This document shows, piece by piece, positions 10,147-15,809 of a stretch of 20,632 bases of DNA (its first letter is position 1; every line of letters starts with the position of its first letter). The position numbers and the translations under genes were made by a program. This DNA comes from Hypsibius dujardini (taxonomy: Eukaryota > Tardigrada > Eutardigrada > Parachela > Hypsibiidae): contig LRSR01013483.1 of NCBI GenBank assembly GCA_001579985.1, positions 1 through 20,632 of the forward strand. Direction: 5' to 3'. The notes beneath the pieces were generated by a model that was given only the letters and a program-made list of their open reading frames with translations, was not told the origin of the DNA and made no database searches.

Positions 10147-10404
10147 TTTGCCGATACTGCATGGCTATATCATAGTTCAGTAGACCCGTCCTTTTTATGT
10201 CGATAGGAATTAGAAGAACGGGTGGTTTCCGTGGAGTTCCAACAGCAGCAAATACTTGACGACTTAGACAGCTTAAAGGAATTCAAGACTCACACCTCGG
10301 AGACTCTGACTGGTATCAACGAACGACTGAACGAAATGCGAGCGGACATTCGGAAAATGAAAATGCTAGATGGTCCCACTCTCCATGCTGCAAATATTTC
10401 ATAA
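1299..10404 (+). CDS. Thirteen-exon gene for a basic, coiled-coil protein of unknown family (gene span)
   Basis: The gene is assembled from exons 1299-1395, 1638-1705, 1826-2110, 2721-2781, 3127-3171, 5473-5533, 6384-6462, 6551-6638, 7715-7819, 8484-8515, 9271-9321, 9743-9955 and 10207-10404. All introns are GT/AG, and the summed length (1383) and every junction phase stay open to one TAA. If the ATG at 1302 is the start, the product has about 459 residues; earlier exons may be missing. Residues about 25-205 are Lys/Arg-rich, about 232-250 are Ser/Ala/Gly-rich, about 324-394 form one exon with a basic cluster (RSRPERRVRQK, about 369-379), and about 395-445 have heptad-like Leu/Ile spacing predicting a coiled coil. 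No signal peptide or membrane segment is apparent. Composition suggests a nuclear or nucleic-acid-associated, self-associating protein, but this is inference. The Arg/Lys cluster followed by MKWHILQF faintly recalls a BESS-type motif, which I cannot confirm. Exons 5 and 10 are the least certain. Confidence 0.75.
1638..1705 (+). CDS. Exon 2 of the 13-exon gene
   Basis: Acceptor TTTCATTGCAG, donor GAG|GTATCG. The two leading bases complete the codon left by the previous exon, giving Lys. It then reads KKTAATLAKKEYYKRKYRAE, a charged, probably helical segment, and ends in phase 0. Confidence 0.75.
1826..2110 (+). CDS. Exon 3 of the 13-exon gene (largest exon)
   Basis: Acceptor AATATAG, donor GGC|GTATGT; 95 whole codons. 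It starts DLGFDVSTLAKNKSTMERTK, then a helical stretch ESARIILLKLLKEHKDKLAK, then a Lys/Arg/Ser/Thr-rich tail that looks disordered. The frame stays open beyond the donor into a microsatellite-linked repeat, which I take to be intron. Confidence 0.8.
2128..2420 (+). repeat. (CTGT)n microsatellite with conserved left flank
   Basis: About 190 bases of CTGT/TTGT repeats decaying to CTGTCGGT and CTCCGT at the right. Its left flank (2128-2193) matches the left flank of the microsatellite at 12388, both reading GGC-TCGGT-TTT-CCAGTG and AAACT-AAA-CAACCCA-CTCAGT-CGTTCGTC. The shared flank marks a dispersed element that carries the microsatellite. It lies in the intron directly after the donor at 2110. 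Confidence 0.85.
2721..2781 (+). CDS. Exon 4 of the 13-exon gene
   Basis: Acceptor ATTGTTTTAG, strong donor CG|GTAAGT. It reads SSQKSKVRTRANCSTAGTSI and ends in phase 1. It continues the basic, Ser/Thr-rich region. Confidence 0.75.
2855..2893 (+). repeat. Dispersed intronic repeat, copy 1
   Basis: CCTAATACGAATTT-TGTGCCC-AATTCG recurs about 450 bases downstream at 3305. The similarity fades after about 40 bases. Confidence 0.6.
3127..3171 (+). CDS. Exon 5 of the 13-exon gene (probable)
   Basis: Good acceptor TATGCTTTCAG but weak donor ACC|GTAAAA. Its 45 bases enter and leave in phase 1, reading DSLPKIRRKIFLEDN. Because its length is a multiple of three it could be skipped without breaking the frame; joining exon 4 directly to exon 6 also works. 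Confidence 0.5.
3305..3343 (+). repeat. Dispersed intronic repeat, copy 2
   Basis: Second copy of the repeat at 2855, in the same orientation, on the other side of exon 5. Here it contains the palindrome CCCCGAATTCGGGG. Confidence 0.6.
4522..4593 (+). repeat. Short tandem repeat, 21-bp unit, about 3.5 copies
   Basis: The units GTCACAAAGTTTTTCCTTG, AAACACAAACTTTTTCCTTC, GTCACACAAACTTTTTTCTT and a partial GTCATACAAAA follow one another, with near-identical pyrimidine cores. Confidence 0.7.
4846..4957 (-). repeat. (CAGA)n microsatellite, degenerate
   Basis: Interrupted CAGA/TAGA repeats, equivalent to CTGT on the minus strand. The flanks do not match those of the 2128 and 12329 copies. It lies inside an intron of the 13-exon gene. 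Confidence 0.7.
5090..5149 (+). other. Degenerate tRNA-like segment (A box and weak B box)
   Basis: TAGCGTAATTGG at 5090-5101 fits the pol III A-box consensus, and GGTTTTGAATTTT at 5137 resembles a damaged B box (GGTTC-GAATCC) at about the right distance. I cannot fold a proper acceptor or anticodon stem, so a tRNA fossil or the head of a decayed SINE is more likely than a working tRNA. Chance remains possible. Confidence 0.22.
5473..5533 (+). CDS. Exon 6 of the 13-exon gene
   Basis: Acceptor CCGTTACAG, strong donor TGG|GTAAGT. It enters in phase 1 and reads SSVGKPGVFKKKEKATKPN, ending in phase 2. This is again Lys-rich, like a linker in a chromatin protein. Confidence 0.75.
5816..5935 (+). 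repeat. (GTCC/ATCC)n microsatellite
   Basis: Alternating GTCC and ATCC tetramers breaking down to CTCC and CTTGTC. Intronic, between exons 6 and 7. The protein-like frames through it (PSVHPSIRPS) are repeat artefacts. Confidence 0.85.
6384..6462 (+). CDS. Exon 7 of the 13-exon gene
   Basis: Acceptor TTCACTTAG, donor GCG|GTAAGC. Its first base completes a Gly codon with the previous GG. It then reads AKTVSPFAVSPATMSPTEGG and ends in phase 0. There are three Ser-Pro dipeptides in 15 residues, which are possible proline-directed phosphorylation sites. Confidence 0.8.
6551..6638 (+). CDS. Exon 8 of the 13-exon gene
   Basis: Acceptor TCTTTTTAG, donor CCG|GTACGC, entering in phase 0 and leaving in phase 1. 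It reads SVANAASASGSGSSGIVNVL, a small-residue linker, then a short charged end. The intron before it is only 88 bases. Confidence 0.8.
6811..7251. mobile_element. 441-bp MITE, Tc1/mariner-like ends, TA target duplication
   Basis: The first 26 bases (CAGTCAGCCCCAAGAAGAAC, then TCTGCT) are an exact inverted copy of the last 26, and TA sits on both sides (6809-6810 and 7252-7253). CAGT-type ends with a TA duplication are typical of non-autonomous relatives of Tc1/mariner elements. No transposase fragment is visible inside. The perfect repeats suggest a recent insertion, into the intron between exons 8 and 9. Confidence 0.92.
7715..7819 (+). CDS. Exon 9 of the 13-exon gene
   Basis: Acceptor TTGTCTTTCAG, donor CGAG|GTCAGT, phase 1 to phase 1. 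It reads TPSATDVLRLCGGSTMLAND, then VPLSIFSGTMSGKR. Its composition is that of a folded domain, unlike the linkers before it. Confidence 0.8.
8484..8515 (+). CDS. Exon 10 of the 13-exon gene, 32-base microexon (probable)
   Basis: Pyrimidine-rich acceptor CTTTTTGTGTGTTTAG, moderate donor AAAG|GTTCTA. It reads (A)ILANTWSKLK. A length of 2 modulo 3 is exactly what is needed: joining exon 9 straight to exon 11 would give a TGA within eleven codons, whereas this exon restores the frame. Confidence 0.55.
9271..9321 (+). CDS. Exon 11 of the 13-exon gene
   Basis: Acceptor TTCGGTACAG, donor GCG|GTAAGG; 17 whole codons reading NIIPGSPEQLESQTQNA. It lies just ahead of a CAGA microsatellite that fills most of the next intron. 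Confidence 0.75.
9376..9632 (-). repeat. (CAGA)n / (GACC)n compound microsatellite
   Basis: About 165 bases of interrupted CAGA repeats, then about 55 bases of GACC/GACT/GACG repeats, then CAGA again. It fills most of the intron between exons 11 and 12. The Cys/Val/Ser-rich reading frames on the other strand are artefacts. Confidence 0.85.
9743..9955 (+). CDS. Exon 12 of the 13-exon gene
   Basis: Acceptor TTTCATTTACAG, strong donor GAT|GTAAGT; 71 whole codons. It begins ADRTASRIFENMNKVKRSFP, has FFTATCLMSGGLCRKV in the middle, and a dense Arg/Lys cluster followed by a helix MKWHILQFHMDEIDD. This is the best candidate for the functional domain of the protein. Confidence 0.85.
10117..10143 (-). 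repeat. Short (CAGA)n microsatellite
   Basis: Six clean CAGA units in the intron before the last exon, the smallest and least interrupted CAGA tract of the window. Confidence 0.85.
10207..10404 (+). CDS. Last exon of the 13-exon gene (coiled coil)
   Basis: Acceptor ATGTCGATAG. It starts ELEERVVSVEFQQQQILDDL and continues with heptad-like spacing through LKEF, LTGINERLNEM and IRKMKML, ending ...HAANIS and TAA at 10402-10404. A coiled coil that could mediate dimerisation is a reasonable prediction. Confidence 0.85.
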   Translation, partial: ELEERVVSVEFQQQQILDDLDSLKEFKTHTSETLTGINERLNEMRADIRKMKMLDGPTLHAANIS

Positions 10405-10458
10405 GGCGGTTAGTAAGCAGTAAGTAAACAACGATCCAATCAATCTCTAACACATGCG

Positions 10459-10464
10459 AATAAA
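10459..10464 (+). promoter_or_regulatory. Polyadenylation signal AATAAA
   Basis: AATAAA lies 55 bases after the stop codon of the 13-exon gene, on the same strand, with an AT-rich tail after it. This is the expected place for the end of its 3' UTR. Confidence 0.6.
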
Positions 10465-10493
10465 TGAAATTTGCTCTAGCAAACTAATGGGTA

Positions 10494-10547
10494 AACCCAA
10501 TACCTCATTATGAACATATGAACCCAATGCCTCATTATGAACTATGA
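10494..10547 (+). repeat. 27-bp tandem repeat, two copies
   Basis: AACCCAATACCTCATTATGA plus ACATATG is followed at once by AACCCAATGCCTCATTATGA plus a near-copy of the rest. It lies 30 bases after the polyadenylation signal of the 13-exon gene. Confidence 0.8.
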
Positions 10548-10609
10548 ACATATTTAGAATAATGTCAGAAGGTCCCTTCAATGAAGTATTGTTTGCGGGC
10601 ATCGTCTAG

Positions 10610-10635
10610 CATGTCAAAGTAAACGATTTGACATG
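10610..10635. repeat. Short perfect inverted repeat
   Basis: CATGTCAAA and TTTGACATG are separated by 8 bases, a 9-bp perfect stem about 150 bases after the probable 3' end of the 13-exon gene. There is no U-run as in a bacterial terminator, and the function is unknown. Confidence 0.55.
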
Positions 10636-11274
10636 TGACACAGACAATGAACGTGCCATAAGTTTTGCTTATTCGTTTATCTCATTTCCAAGTTGCAGAT
10701 AATGGATTCATCAAGTTAAGCAACATACGAGTTCGTTTTTGCGTTACGGCGATTGGTGGATTGGATGGAGAGATGGACTAAACAATTTCAGCTTACTCCG
10801 TTGGCTGGCTGGACGCTGATTCACAAACTAGGCCACGGAAATAGCAAGACTGGCCTCATCACGTCTTTAATACATGTACCTGTACTTGGTGCCTCGATTT
10901 AATTTGGGAATTATTAATTTACAACAGATTAATTTATTTATCAGCTGTAACTGTTGGCTGAACTTTTGGCGGCCTTACTTTCTACCGGGTGTAAATTTAC
11001 CTTTGAGAATAAGTTTTATCAACTCCCACTTCCCTCAAGTAGAAAAACAACAGGAATTTAAAAACGCCAAAAGCTGGGTATTTTAGTGCCCTATACGAAA
11101 ATAACAATTCTTCAATTTAACAATCAATTGCGTGCCCACACGCCAAACTTGCCGATGAACAGAAAACAGCGACGTCCTGGATGCTTTTCTGCTTAAATGA
11201 AACGCGCTATTTCTTTCACAACTTTCTCAGTTTTTGGTTATTTTTTGATTTGATAATATGTGTTAATTAGCCCT
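10636..11274. other. No gene seen
   Basis: AT-rich sequence with one 70-codon frame (10874-11086) lacking splice context or protein-like composition. It probably separates the 13-exon gene from the coding-like segments that start at about 11275. Confidence 0.4.
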
Positions 11275-11460
11275 TTAAGCAGCCAAACAAAACTGGTAGA
11301 AGTTTTCAATTTGTTTGAATTGAGAATCATAGAAGTGTTGAAGATGGCGTAAGGGGAAGTTCTCCTCCCTGAAAATTTCCTCAGCGCGACCGCCGCAAGA
11401 TCCTATTCTTCTCTTCAGTTTGTGAGGGCCGTCAAAGATAACATTGTGAACACTAAACAT
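11275..11460 (-). CDS. Coding-like segment, 61 codons, unknown
   Basis: An ATG-initiated minus-strand frame beginning MFSVHNVIFDGPHKLKRRIG and ending ...YQFCLAA. The middle (RAEEIFREENFPLRHLQHFY) has the charge pattern of a real helical protein. No partner exon, TATA box or polyadenylation signal is evident. It faces away from the plus-strand segment at 11502, only about 40 bases off. It may be an isolated exon, a gene fragment or chance. Confidence 0.22.
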   Translation of the reverse strand: MFSVHNVIFDGPHKLKRRIGSCGGRAEEIFREENFPLRHLQHFYDSQFKQIENFYQFCLAA

Positions 11461-11501
11461 TTTGATCTACAAAATGCATTTCGAGCGCTTTAATTGGTGT
11501 T

Positions 11502-11726
11502 TTGTTGAAAATCAGCCTTGAAAAAAACGCGGGAGGTTCAGCCATTACGGTAAATGAAAAAAATCTCATTTCTCAGGAGGGTCTTGTAAAACTGGTGGAT
11601 CTTTTTTCTGGCAAGGATTCGACGAAAATAGTATCCAAGTTATCGACTGGTTCGGATTTACAGGTAGAAAACATCGATTTGGTGCTTCCCGGAGAAGATG
11701 GAAAATACGTGAACAAATCCAAATAA
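11502..11726 (+). CDS. Coding-like segment ending in a stop, perhaps a last exon
   Basis: The open frame is entered either after an acceptor-like AAAATCAG at 11508-11515 or upstream of it. It reads SLEKNAGGSAITVNEKNLIS, then QEGLVKLVDLFSGKDSTKIV, then a soluble-protein-like tail ending DGKYVNKSK and TAA. The alternation of hydrophobic and charged residues and the lack of low complexity favour real coding sequence. I found no upstream exon, and a start at 11502 would be TTG, so this is best read as a partial gene. The family is not recognised. Confidence 0.35.
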   Translation: MLKISLEKNAGGSAITVNEKNLISQEGLVKLVDLFSGKDSTKIVSKLSTGSDLQVENIDLVLPGEDGKYVNKSK

Positions 11727-11872
11727 ATGCAGATCTCTTAGGACAAAATGAAAGAGAAAACTCTCTGTCGAATGAGTGGTGATCTACTTTCTCCTTGCTA
11801 GAAAGACGGAACAGCATAATTAGTCTCAAAAGTAATTTTTACACAGTAGTATGCTGTAACTATTCATTAGAA

Positions 11873-11941
11873 ATGACTGAAAAAGTTTACAGCCAGACCG
11901 GATGTCTTACAAAAATTGTTGAACCTCTGATAGAAGATGAA
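11873..11941 (+). CDS. Possible first exon of a small gene
   Basis: ATG at 11873 opens MTEKVYSQTGCLTKIVEPLI plus EDE, and the frame runs exactly to a good donor, GAA|GTAAGA. The next acceptor-like site (11961) would leave an intron of only 21 bases, too short for an animal. The frame from 12059 (QIKFSEILEGIKFL) would keep phase 0 but has a weak acceptor. The partner exon therefore remains open. Confidence 0.3.
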
Positions 11942-12001
11942 GTAAGACTTCAAATTTTCTAGGGCAAATACAATTTCTGTACTGTTATCTGACCAATTTC
12001 G

Positions 12002-12208
12002 TTGCCATCAACGACACCATCACCCGCGGAAAATGTTGGTCGGCGTAATATTGCAGAGCAGATAAAATTTTCCGAAATTCTTGAAGGTATTAAATTCTTG
12101 AAGGTAAAATTGATATCTCTCAACTATAAACAACCTTTCCCTGCTAGAGGTAACACTTTGCTTGAAGAAAAGTGCAGTCCCGCAGCAGGTTATGGGACTG
12201 ACTGGTAA
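12002..12208 (+). CDS. Coding-like frame with a duplicated donor site, unknown
   Basis: An open frame without a clear ATG, containing NVGRRNIAEQIKFSEILEGI, then a less protein-like tail. AAATTCTTGAAGGTA occurs twice (12075 and 12092), giving two AAG|GTA donor candidates 17 bases apart. It could be the continuation of the exon at 11873. Weakly supported. Confidence 0.22.
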   Translation: MPSTTPSPAENVGRRNIAEQIKFSEILEGIKFLKVKLISLNYKQPFPARGNTLLEEKCSPAAGYGTDW

Positions 12209-12328
12209 CCAGCCCAGAATATTTCTGATGCGGAATACAATAGCACCTTTTCTCGGGTACTTTGAAAAATGATTTTTTCAAAGTCATCAGGATCCTTTCT
12301 TCACCACAACAGATTTTTTTTCTGGTGT

Positions 12329-12388
12329 GGCTTCGGTATTTTCCAGTGGGACTGGCAAACTAAAACAGCAACCCAGCTCAGTCCGTTC

Positions 12389-12459
<71 letters not shown>

Positions 12460-12460
12460 C
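12329..12460 (+). repeat. (CTGT)n microsatellite with the same flank as 2128
   Basis: A clean run of CTGT units (about 12388-12459) is preceded by 60 bases matching 2128-2193, in the same orientation. The tract here is purer than the one at 2212, suggesting a younger or recently expanded copy. Confidence 0.88.
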
Positions 12461-12485
12461 AAACAGAAAATTTTTCAACCATCTT

Positions 12486-12540
12486 AAAACCCTTTTTCAG
12501 ATTGATGATTTTATGAGATATTGCACCTGATGAGCTGTTT
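12486..12540 (+). repeat. Duplicated acceptor-like segment, copy 1
   Basis: CCCTTTTTCAGATTGATGAT, then TTTATGAGATATTGCACCTG and ATGAGCTG. It matches copy 2 at about 12677. Each copy starts with a splice-acceptor-like CCCTTTTTCAG. Confidence 0.75.
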
Positions 12541-12676
12541 ATATTGTGATTTGACTTGTTTTCAATGTGCCATTGATGCAGCGTGGTAGAAAGAAAACCA
12601 AAAAAAAATTAACTGGAAGCGTTAAACAAAAAAGGATCTAAGGCGAATCATTGCGAAAAGAAAAGGAAACGGTGGT

Positions 12677-12727
12677 CCCTTTTTCAGAATGATGATTTTT
12701 TTGGATATTGCACCAGATGAATTGTCA
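12677..12727 (+). repeat. Duplicated acceptor-like segment, copy 2
   Basis: CCCTTTTTCAGAATGATGAT, then TTTTTTGGATATTGCACCAG and ATGAATTG, about 187 bases after copy 1. The small differences are scattered substitutions without a frame-preserving pattern. Confidence 0.75.
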
Positions 12728-13192
12728 ATAATAAAATGGAGGGTGTCGGGTCGCCTAATAAAAATTAATGACGTAATAAACGGATGTTCCCTAATCCGCT
12801 TCAAAATTGACATGTGGTCCCGTATTGTGAAAAAAGTCCGGCCGAGCAGGCCAACTAGTGGCTTGCCCATGCAGCCGGAGAAAGTCCGGCTGGATAGTGA
12901 CTTGGCTATTCAGCCGGACAAACTCCGGCCGAATAGCTTTGACCAATATTTTTTGCTAACCGCATTCAGAGTAATTAAAACTGAAATTTATTTCCGGCAA
13001 CGGTTTGTCAGAACTCTGGTTCTATATAAACCGATCCCAGATTTAAACACCGATTCACTTCGAGGACTTTTTGTTTCATTCAGTCAACATCAATCCCGGT
13101 TAGACTTACATCAGTACATCAAAAACATGTTGTCGTTAAGTGGAGAACGAGAAGTTCGAGAGTTTCAGGTGAAGCGATTGAATGTGGGTTAA
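12689..13192 (+). CDS. Open frame of 167 codons, unknown, doubtful
   Basis: It starts MMIFLDIAPDELSIIKWRVS right after the acceptor-like CCCTTTTTCAG and runs to a TAA at 13190. The middle (residues about 50-90) is encoded by GC-rich palindromes and reads as repeats of KVRP, EKVRLDSD and DKLRPNS. The last third (FRQRFVRTLVLYKPIPDLNT) is more protein-like. An open frame this long could arise by chance about once in a few windows of this size, so I keep it as a candidate exon or gene fragment only. Confidence 0.25.
   Translation: MMIFLDIAPDELSIIKWRVSGRLIKINDVINGCSLIRFKIDMWSRIVKKVRPSRPTSGLPMQPEKVRLDSDLAIQPDKLRPNSFDQYFLLTAFRVIKTEIYFRQRFVRTLVLYKPIPDLNTDSLRGLFVSFSQHQSRLDLHQYIKNMLSLSGEREVREFQVKRLNVG
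12836..12938. repeat. GC-rich nest of overlapping palindromes
   Basis: GCCGGA-5 bases-TCCGGC occurs at 12874-12890 and again at 12913-12929. The bases between them (TCCGGCTG-G-ATAG ... CTAT-T-CAGCCGGA, 12885-12918) form a third stem. A further AGTCCGGCCG is at 12836. The DNA or RNA could fold in more than one register, and its base composition stands out sharply from the AT-rich surroundings. Confidence 0.8.
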
Positions 13193-13243
13193 ATGGAAGA
13201 GCAGTTGTTAAGAAGTGATTCGGGAAAAAGGACGTCGGATAGC

Positions 13244-13292
13244 GTTAGGTCTACCAACAAAACGTTGAACAATTAACAAATTTAATAAACTA
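13244..13292 (-). repeat. LTR-end remnant of the compact LTR element
   Basis: GTTAGGTCTACCAAC followed by a TTAACAA-TTTA-TA-ACT pattern matches the plus-strand left ends at 18791 and 19847. Only about 50 bases remain before the neighbouring transposase remnant begins. It shows that the element is dispersed, and that 'GTTGGTAGACCTAAC' is a fixed end on the minus strand. Confidence 0.6.
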
Positions 13293-13464
13293 AAAATAAA
13301 AAAAGGTAATATAAAAATTGATAAATTTCTGCTGGATATTGAAAGCAATTTTGTTCACCCTTTGTAGAATTGGAACTGGCCCATCAGTGGTTGCTAATTT
13401 GTCAAAGTTTTTGGACTCAGCGTTTTTGAGTCTCGGCTTTCTGGAATCTGTGCGAGCCTTGTCC

Positions 13465-14548
13465 TCACATCATTTTGACCGTTGGGCAACGTGCCGCCAT
13501 CATTTCCCAGTTTCGGGCTGGCTGTTCGATTCCTATAATCTTCGTTTTCAAACAGAATTTCGGGCAGCTTAATTATTATCCGTCGTACAAAATCAAAATT
13601 GAGGAGAGGAGGAGGAAAAAGCAGAAGCGGCCATGGAAAAAATCGACCAAAAAAGGCTGCCACCATCGTCCCCTGCTTAACCATCGCCACAACTTCCCAC
13701 ACCATCCGATCCGTTGCCAAACAGTTTGAAATTTCGTACGAATTGGTGAAAAAGCTGCTGCAAAAGAAGGATATCAACTGCTACAAGAAGCGAAAGAGGA
13801 ATCTCATTTCCGCGGGACAGCAGAAAACCCGGAATGCTGATGCGGATTACGGAAGTGCTACCTAAAATCGGACATTGCCAACTTTCCATTCGTCGACGAG
13901 TGTTATGTGACGGTAAAAAAGTACCACAACGCACAAAACAACCGATGTTACGGCAAGTGTTTTGACATGATCCCTGACAGGAGGGAATTTATGCTGTCGC
14001 CAAAAACGCCCTTGTCCGCCTTGGTTTTCGCCGGTGTTTTTCGTGAAGGTCGTATTCCCCTTGTCGTTTTGAAGTCCGAATTCCGTCTAAATCAACAAAC
14101 TTACATTCCCGATTGCATTTCAATGGTCAAGAAGAACCTGCCCTAAAAGCTGGATGCGTCAAAAGCCATCTGATATCAGAACAAAACGCCGTGTTAGTAA
14201 CGCCGCGGAGAAGGTGCTGGAGTTCCTGAAAAAAAAATTCTCCTACTTCATCCTCAACGCCCAGATGCTTCCCAAATCGCTCGATTGCAACGTTCTGGAT
14301 TACTGTGTGTGATCTGTGTTAAAGCAGCGACTCAACAAGTACGGCTTCAACCCGGATTTCCAGAAACTGAAAAAGTACTGATGAAAGAGTGGGACGAATA
14401 TCCGTATGCGACAATAAGGGCCGCCGTTGATTCCTGGCAGCGACAAGTCTGGCGCGTCGAAGCCGCGAGCGGTAATCATATTGAAAATTATTTGTTGTTT
14501 TTACATAAATTTTGTAAATTCTATTTTTTTCGGCTGTTTTTTCGGTGA
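13465..14548 (+). pseudogene. Mariner-superfamily transposase, broken (DD38-39D-like)
   Basis: A transposase would cut and paste its element at TA sites, but this copy is dead. Recognisable parts in order: N-terminal helix TVGQRAAIISQFRAGCSIP (about 13475); second helix-turn-helix TIRSVAKQFEISYELVKKLL (about 13700); first catalytic Asp in VDECYVT (about 13893); then KTPLSALVFAGVFREGRIPL and YIPDCISMVKKNL. The second catalytic site reads YQNKTPC, so Asp is replaced by Asn at 14180-14182. The block FILNAQMLPKSLDCNVLDYC follows, with the third Asp at 14298. The C-terminus DSWQRQVWRVEAASGNHIEN is well kept. Several frameshifts, TAG-TAA at about 14192 and a TGA at 14310 (probably former Trp) break it. 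Counting 115 bases between sites two and three gives roughly DD38D or DD39D before damage. I could not find its terminal inverted repeats. Confidence 0.85.
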
Positions 14549-14668
14549 TTTTGTTTCTCAGTGAAATTACAAATGTTGAAAAAAATGTTCATGAATAAGA
14601 CACACGGTAAATCGTACCTTGTGCAAACCACTTTTATTTGAAAATAATAAATTTGTTATGTTACTGTA

Positions 14669-15369
14669 CAGTAAAACTCGTGTAATGTAAACCTCGTTTA
14701 TATGCAATACCTCGTCTATATTGAACATTCGTTCTGCACCGATTTCGTTCTCTACATATAACATAGGGGGGGGGCGAAACTTAATGTAATATTCCCTCTA
14801 TATGGCATGTTAAACAAATTTCAAGGTCAACAATGTAAAACGCACCTTTTCTTAGTTGAATTCGACACTTCTCTTTGGAATTTTTGACGAAATCGCACTT
14901 GCTTCTGACTTCAGTCTATCTTGCAAGCCACTGCAGTGTTTATCTGCGCATTGAGCTGCATGTTTAAGTTAGTTAGTTAGGAGACCGTGTTCGAGCAGAA
15001 AAAGATCAAGAACGTGCTGAAAAAAACGGGAAAACTGGTGCAGTCCACGCTTAAAGTCCACGTTCCGGATTATGGCATGACGTTCTCTGTTAAGTCAAAA
15101 GATTTTCCTTCTGGATTGCATGAATAATTGTTTGTAGTTTCAACGTGAAATGCATAAGTTCAGTTGTGTTTCATCGACTATACTGTAGTGCCTGCAGGCA
15201 TACTGTATTTAACTTTCGAGTTTGATACGCTTTCCTTTGTTCTACTGGGAAAAATTTCGCCCCCCCCCCGCCCTGAGGCGCCCTTGGGGTCCCTAATCTA
15301 GTGTGAATCCCTCGTCGGGTTGAATAACAACTTTGAATTTTTGAGGTTTACGATAGACGAGTTTTACTG
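14669..15369. mobile_element. 701-bp pogo-like MITE, TA target duplication
   Basis: CAGTAAAACTCGTGTAATGT at the left is an inverted match to ACGATAGACGAGTTTTACTG at the right, with GAGGTTTAC/GTAAACCTC just inside. TA flanks both ends (14667-14668 and 15370-15371). CAGTAAAACTC-type ends fit the pogo/Tigger group. A second inverted pair lies inside: nine G then CGAAACTT at 14766, against AAATTTCG then ten C at 15254. There is no transposase, but one short coding-like block (14981-15127). Confidence 0.85.
14981..15127 (+). other. Coding-like block inside the pogo-like MITE
   Basis: Forty-eight open codons after an acceptor-like GTTAGTTAG read ETVFEQKKIKNVLKKTGKLV and ...LKVHVPDYGMTFSVKS, ending in TAA. 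It is richer in G+C than the rest of the MITE. It may be a relic of a transposase or a captured piece of a host gene; I recognise neither. Confidence 0.3.
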
Positions 15370-15371
15370 TA

Positions 15372-15727
15372 CTGCCATTTTTTTAGTGCTTTGCGGCATA
15401 TAGATATTAAATTTAGAAAAAAACTTCTTTGTTCAAAAACGAATTTCTGTGCAAAAAAAAGAGCCTGATTTGGCAATAAAACTGCACTTTTTTTGAGTAA
15501 TTTTAGCGTGAAATTACGATTTCGGTATTTGTAAACCTTTCAGATCATTTTAAACATTCCATTTTTTTATTTGCAAAAATATGGATTTCAATAATTTTTT
15601 ATGCTTATTAACGAAAACATTTCCGTCAACTATCTGTTCGGTACTTAATTTTAAAGGAAAGAATCACATTGTTCATACTGTTTTAGAGTGAATGAATTTT
15701 ACTACTGATTGAACTATAAATACAGAA
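15372..15727. other. No gene seen
   Basis: AT-rich spacer between two transposons with T- and A-runs. It may include the decayed right end of the plus-strand transposase element, split by the pogo-like MITE, but no inverted repeat confirms this. Confidence 0.35.
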
Positions 15728-15809
15728 GGTTACCCACTTGATGGTGCTCAGTTTTTAATTATTTCCCACGTGCACAATTTTACTTCGAAATTTTCAAAAC
15801 ATGCTCGTT

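Noticed and set aside
10610-10635. Inverted repeat as a bacterial-type terminator
   Set aside because: The setting is eukaryotic and no T-run follows the stem; it is recorded only as a repeat.
11942-11962. Tiny intron joining MTEKVYSQ... to a segment ending in CTVI, a CAAX-like C-terminus
   Set aside because: The intron would be 21 bases, below what animal spliceosomes use, so the apparent prenylation motif is probably chance.
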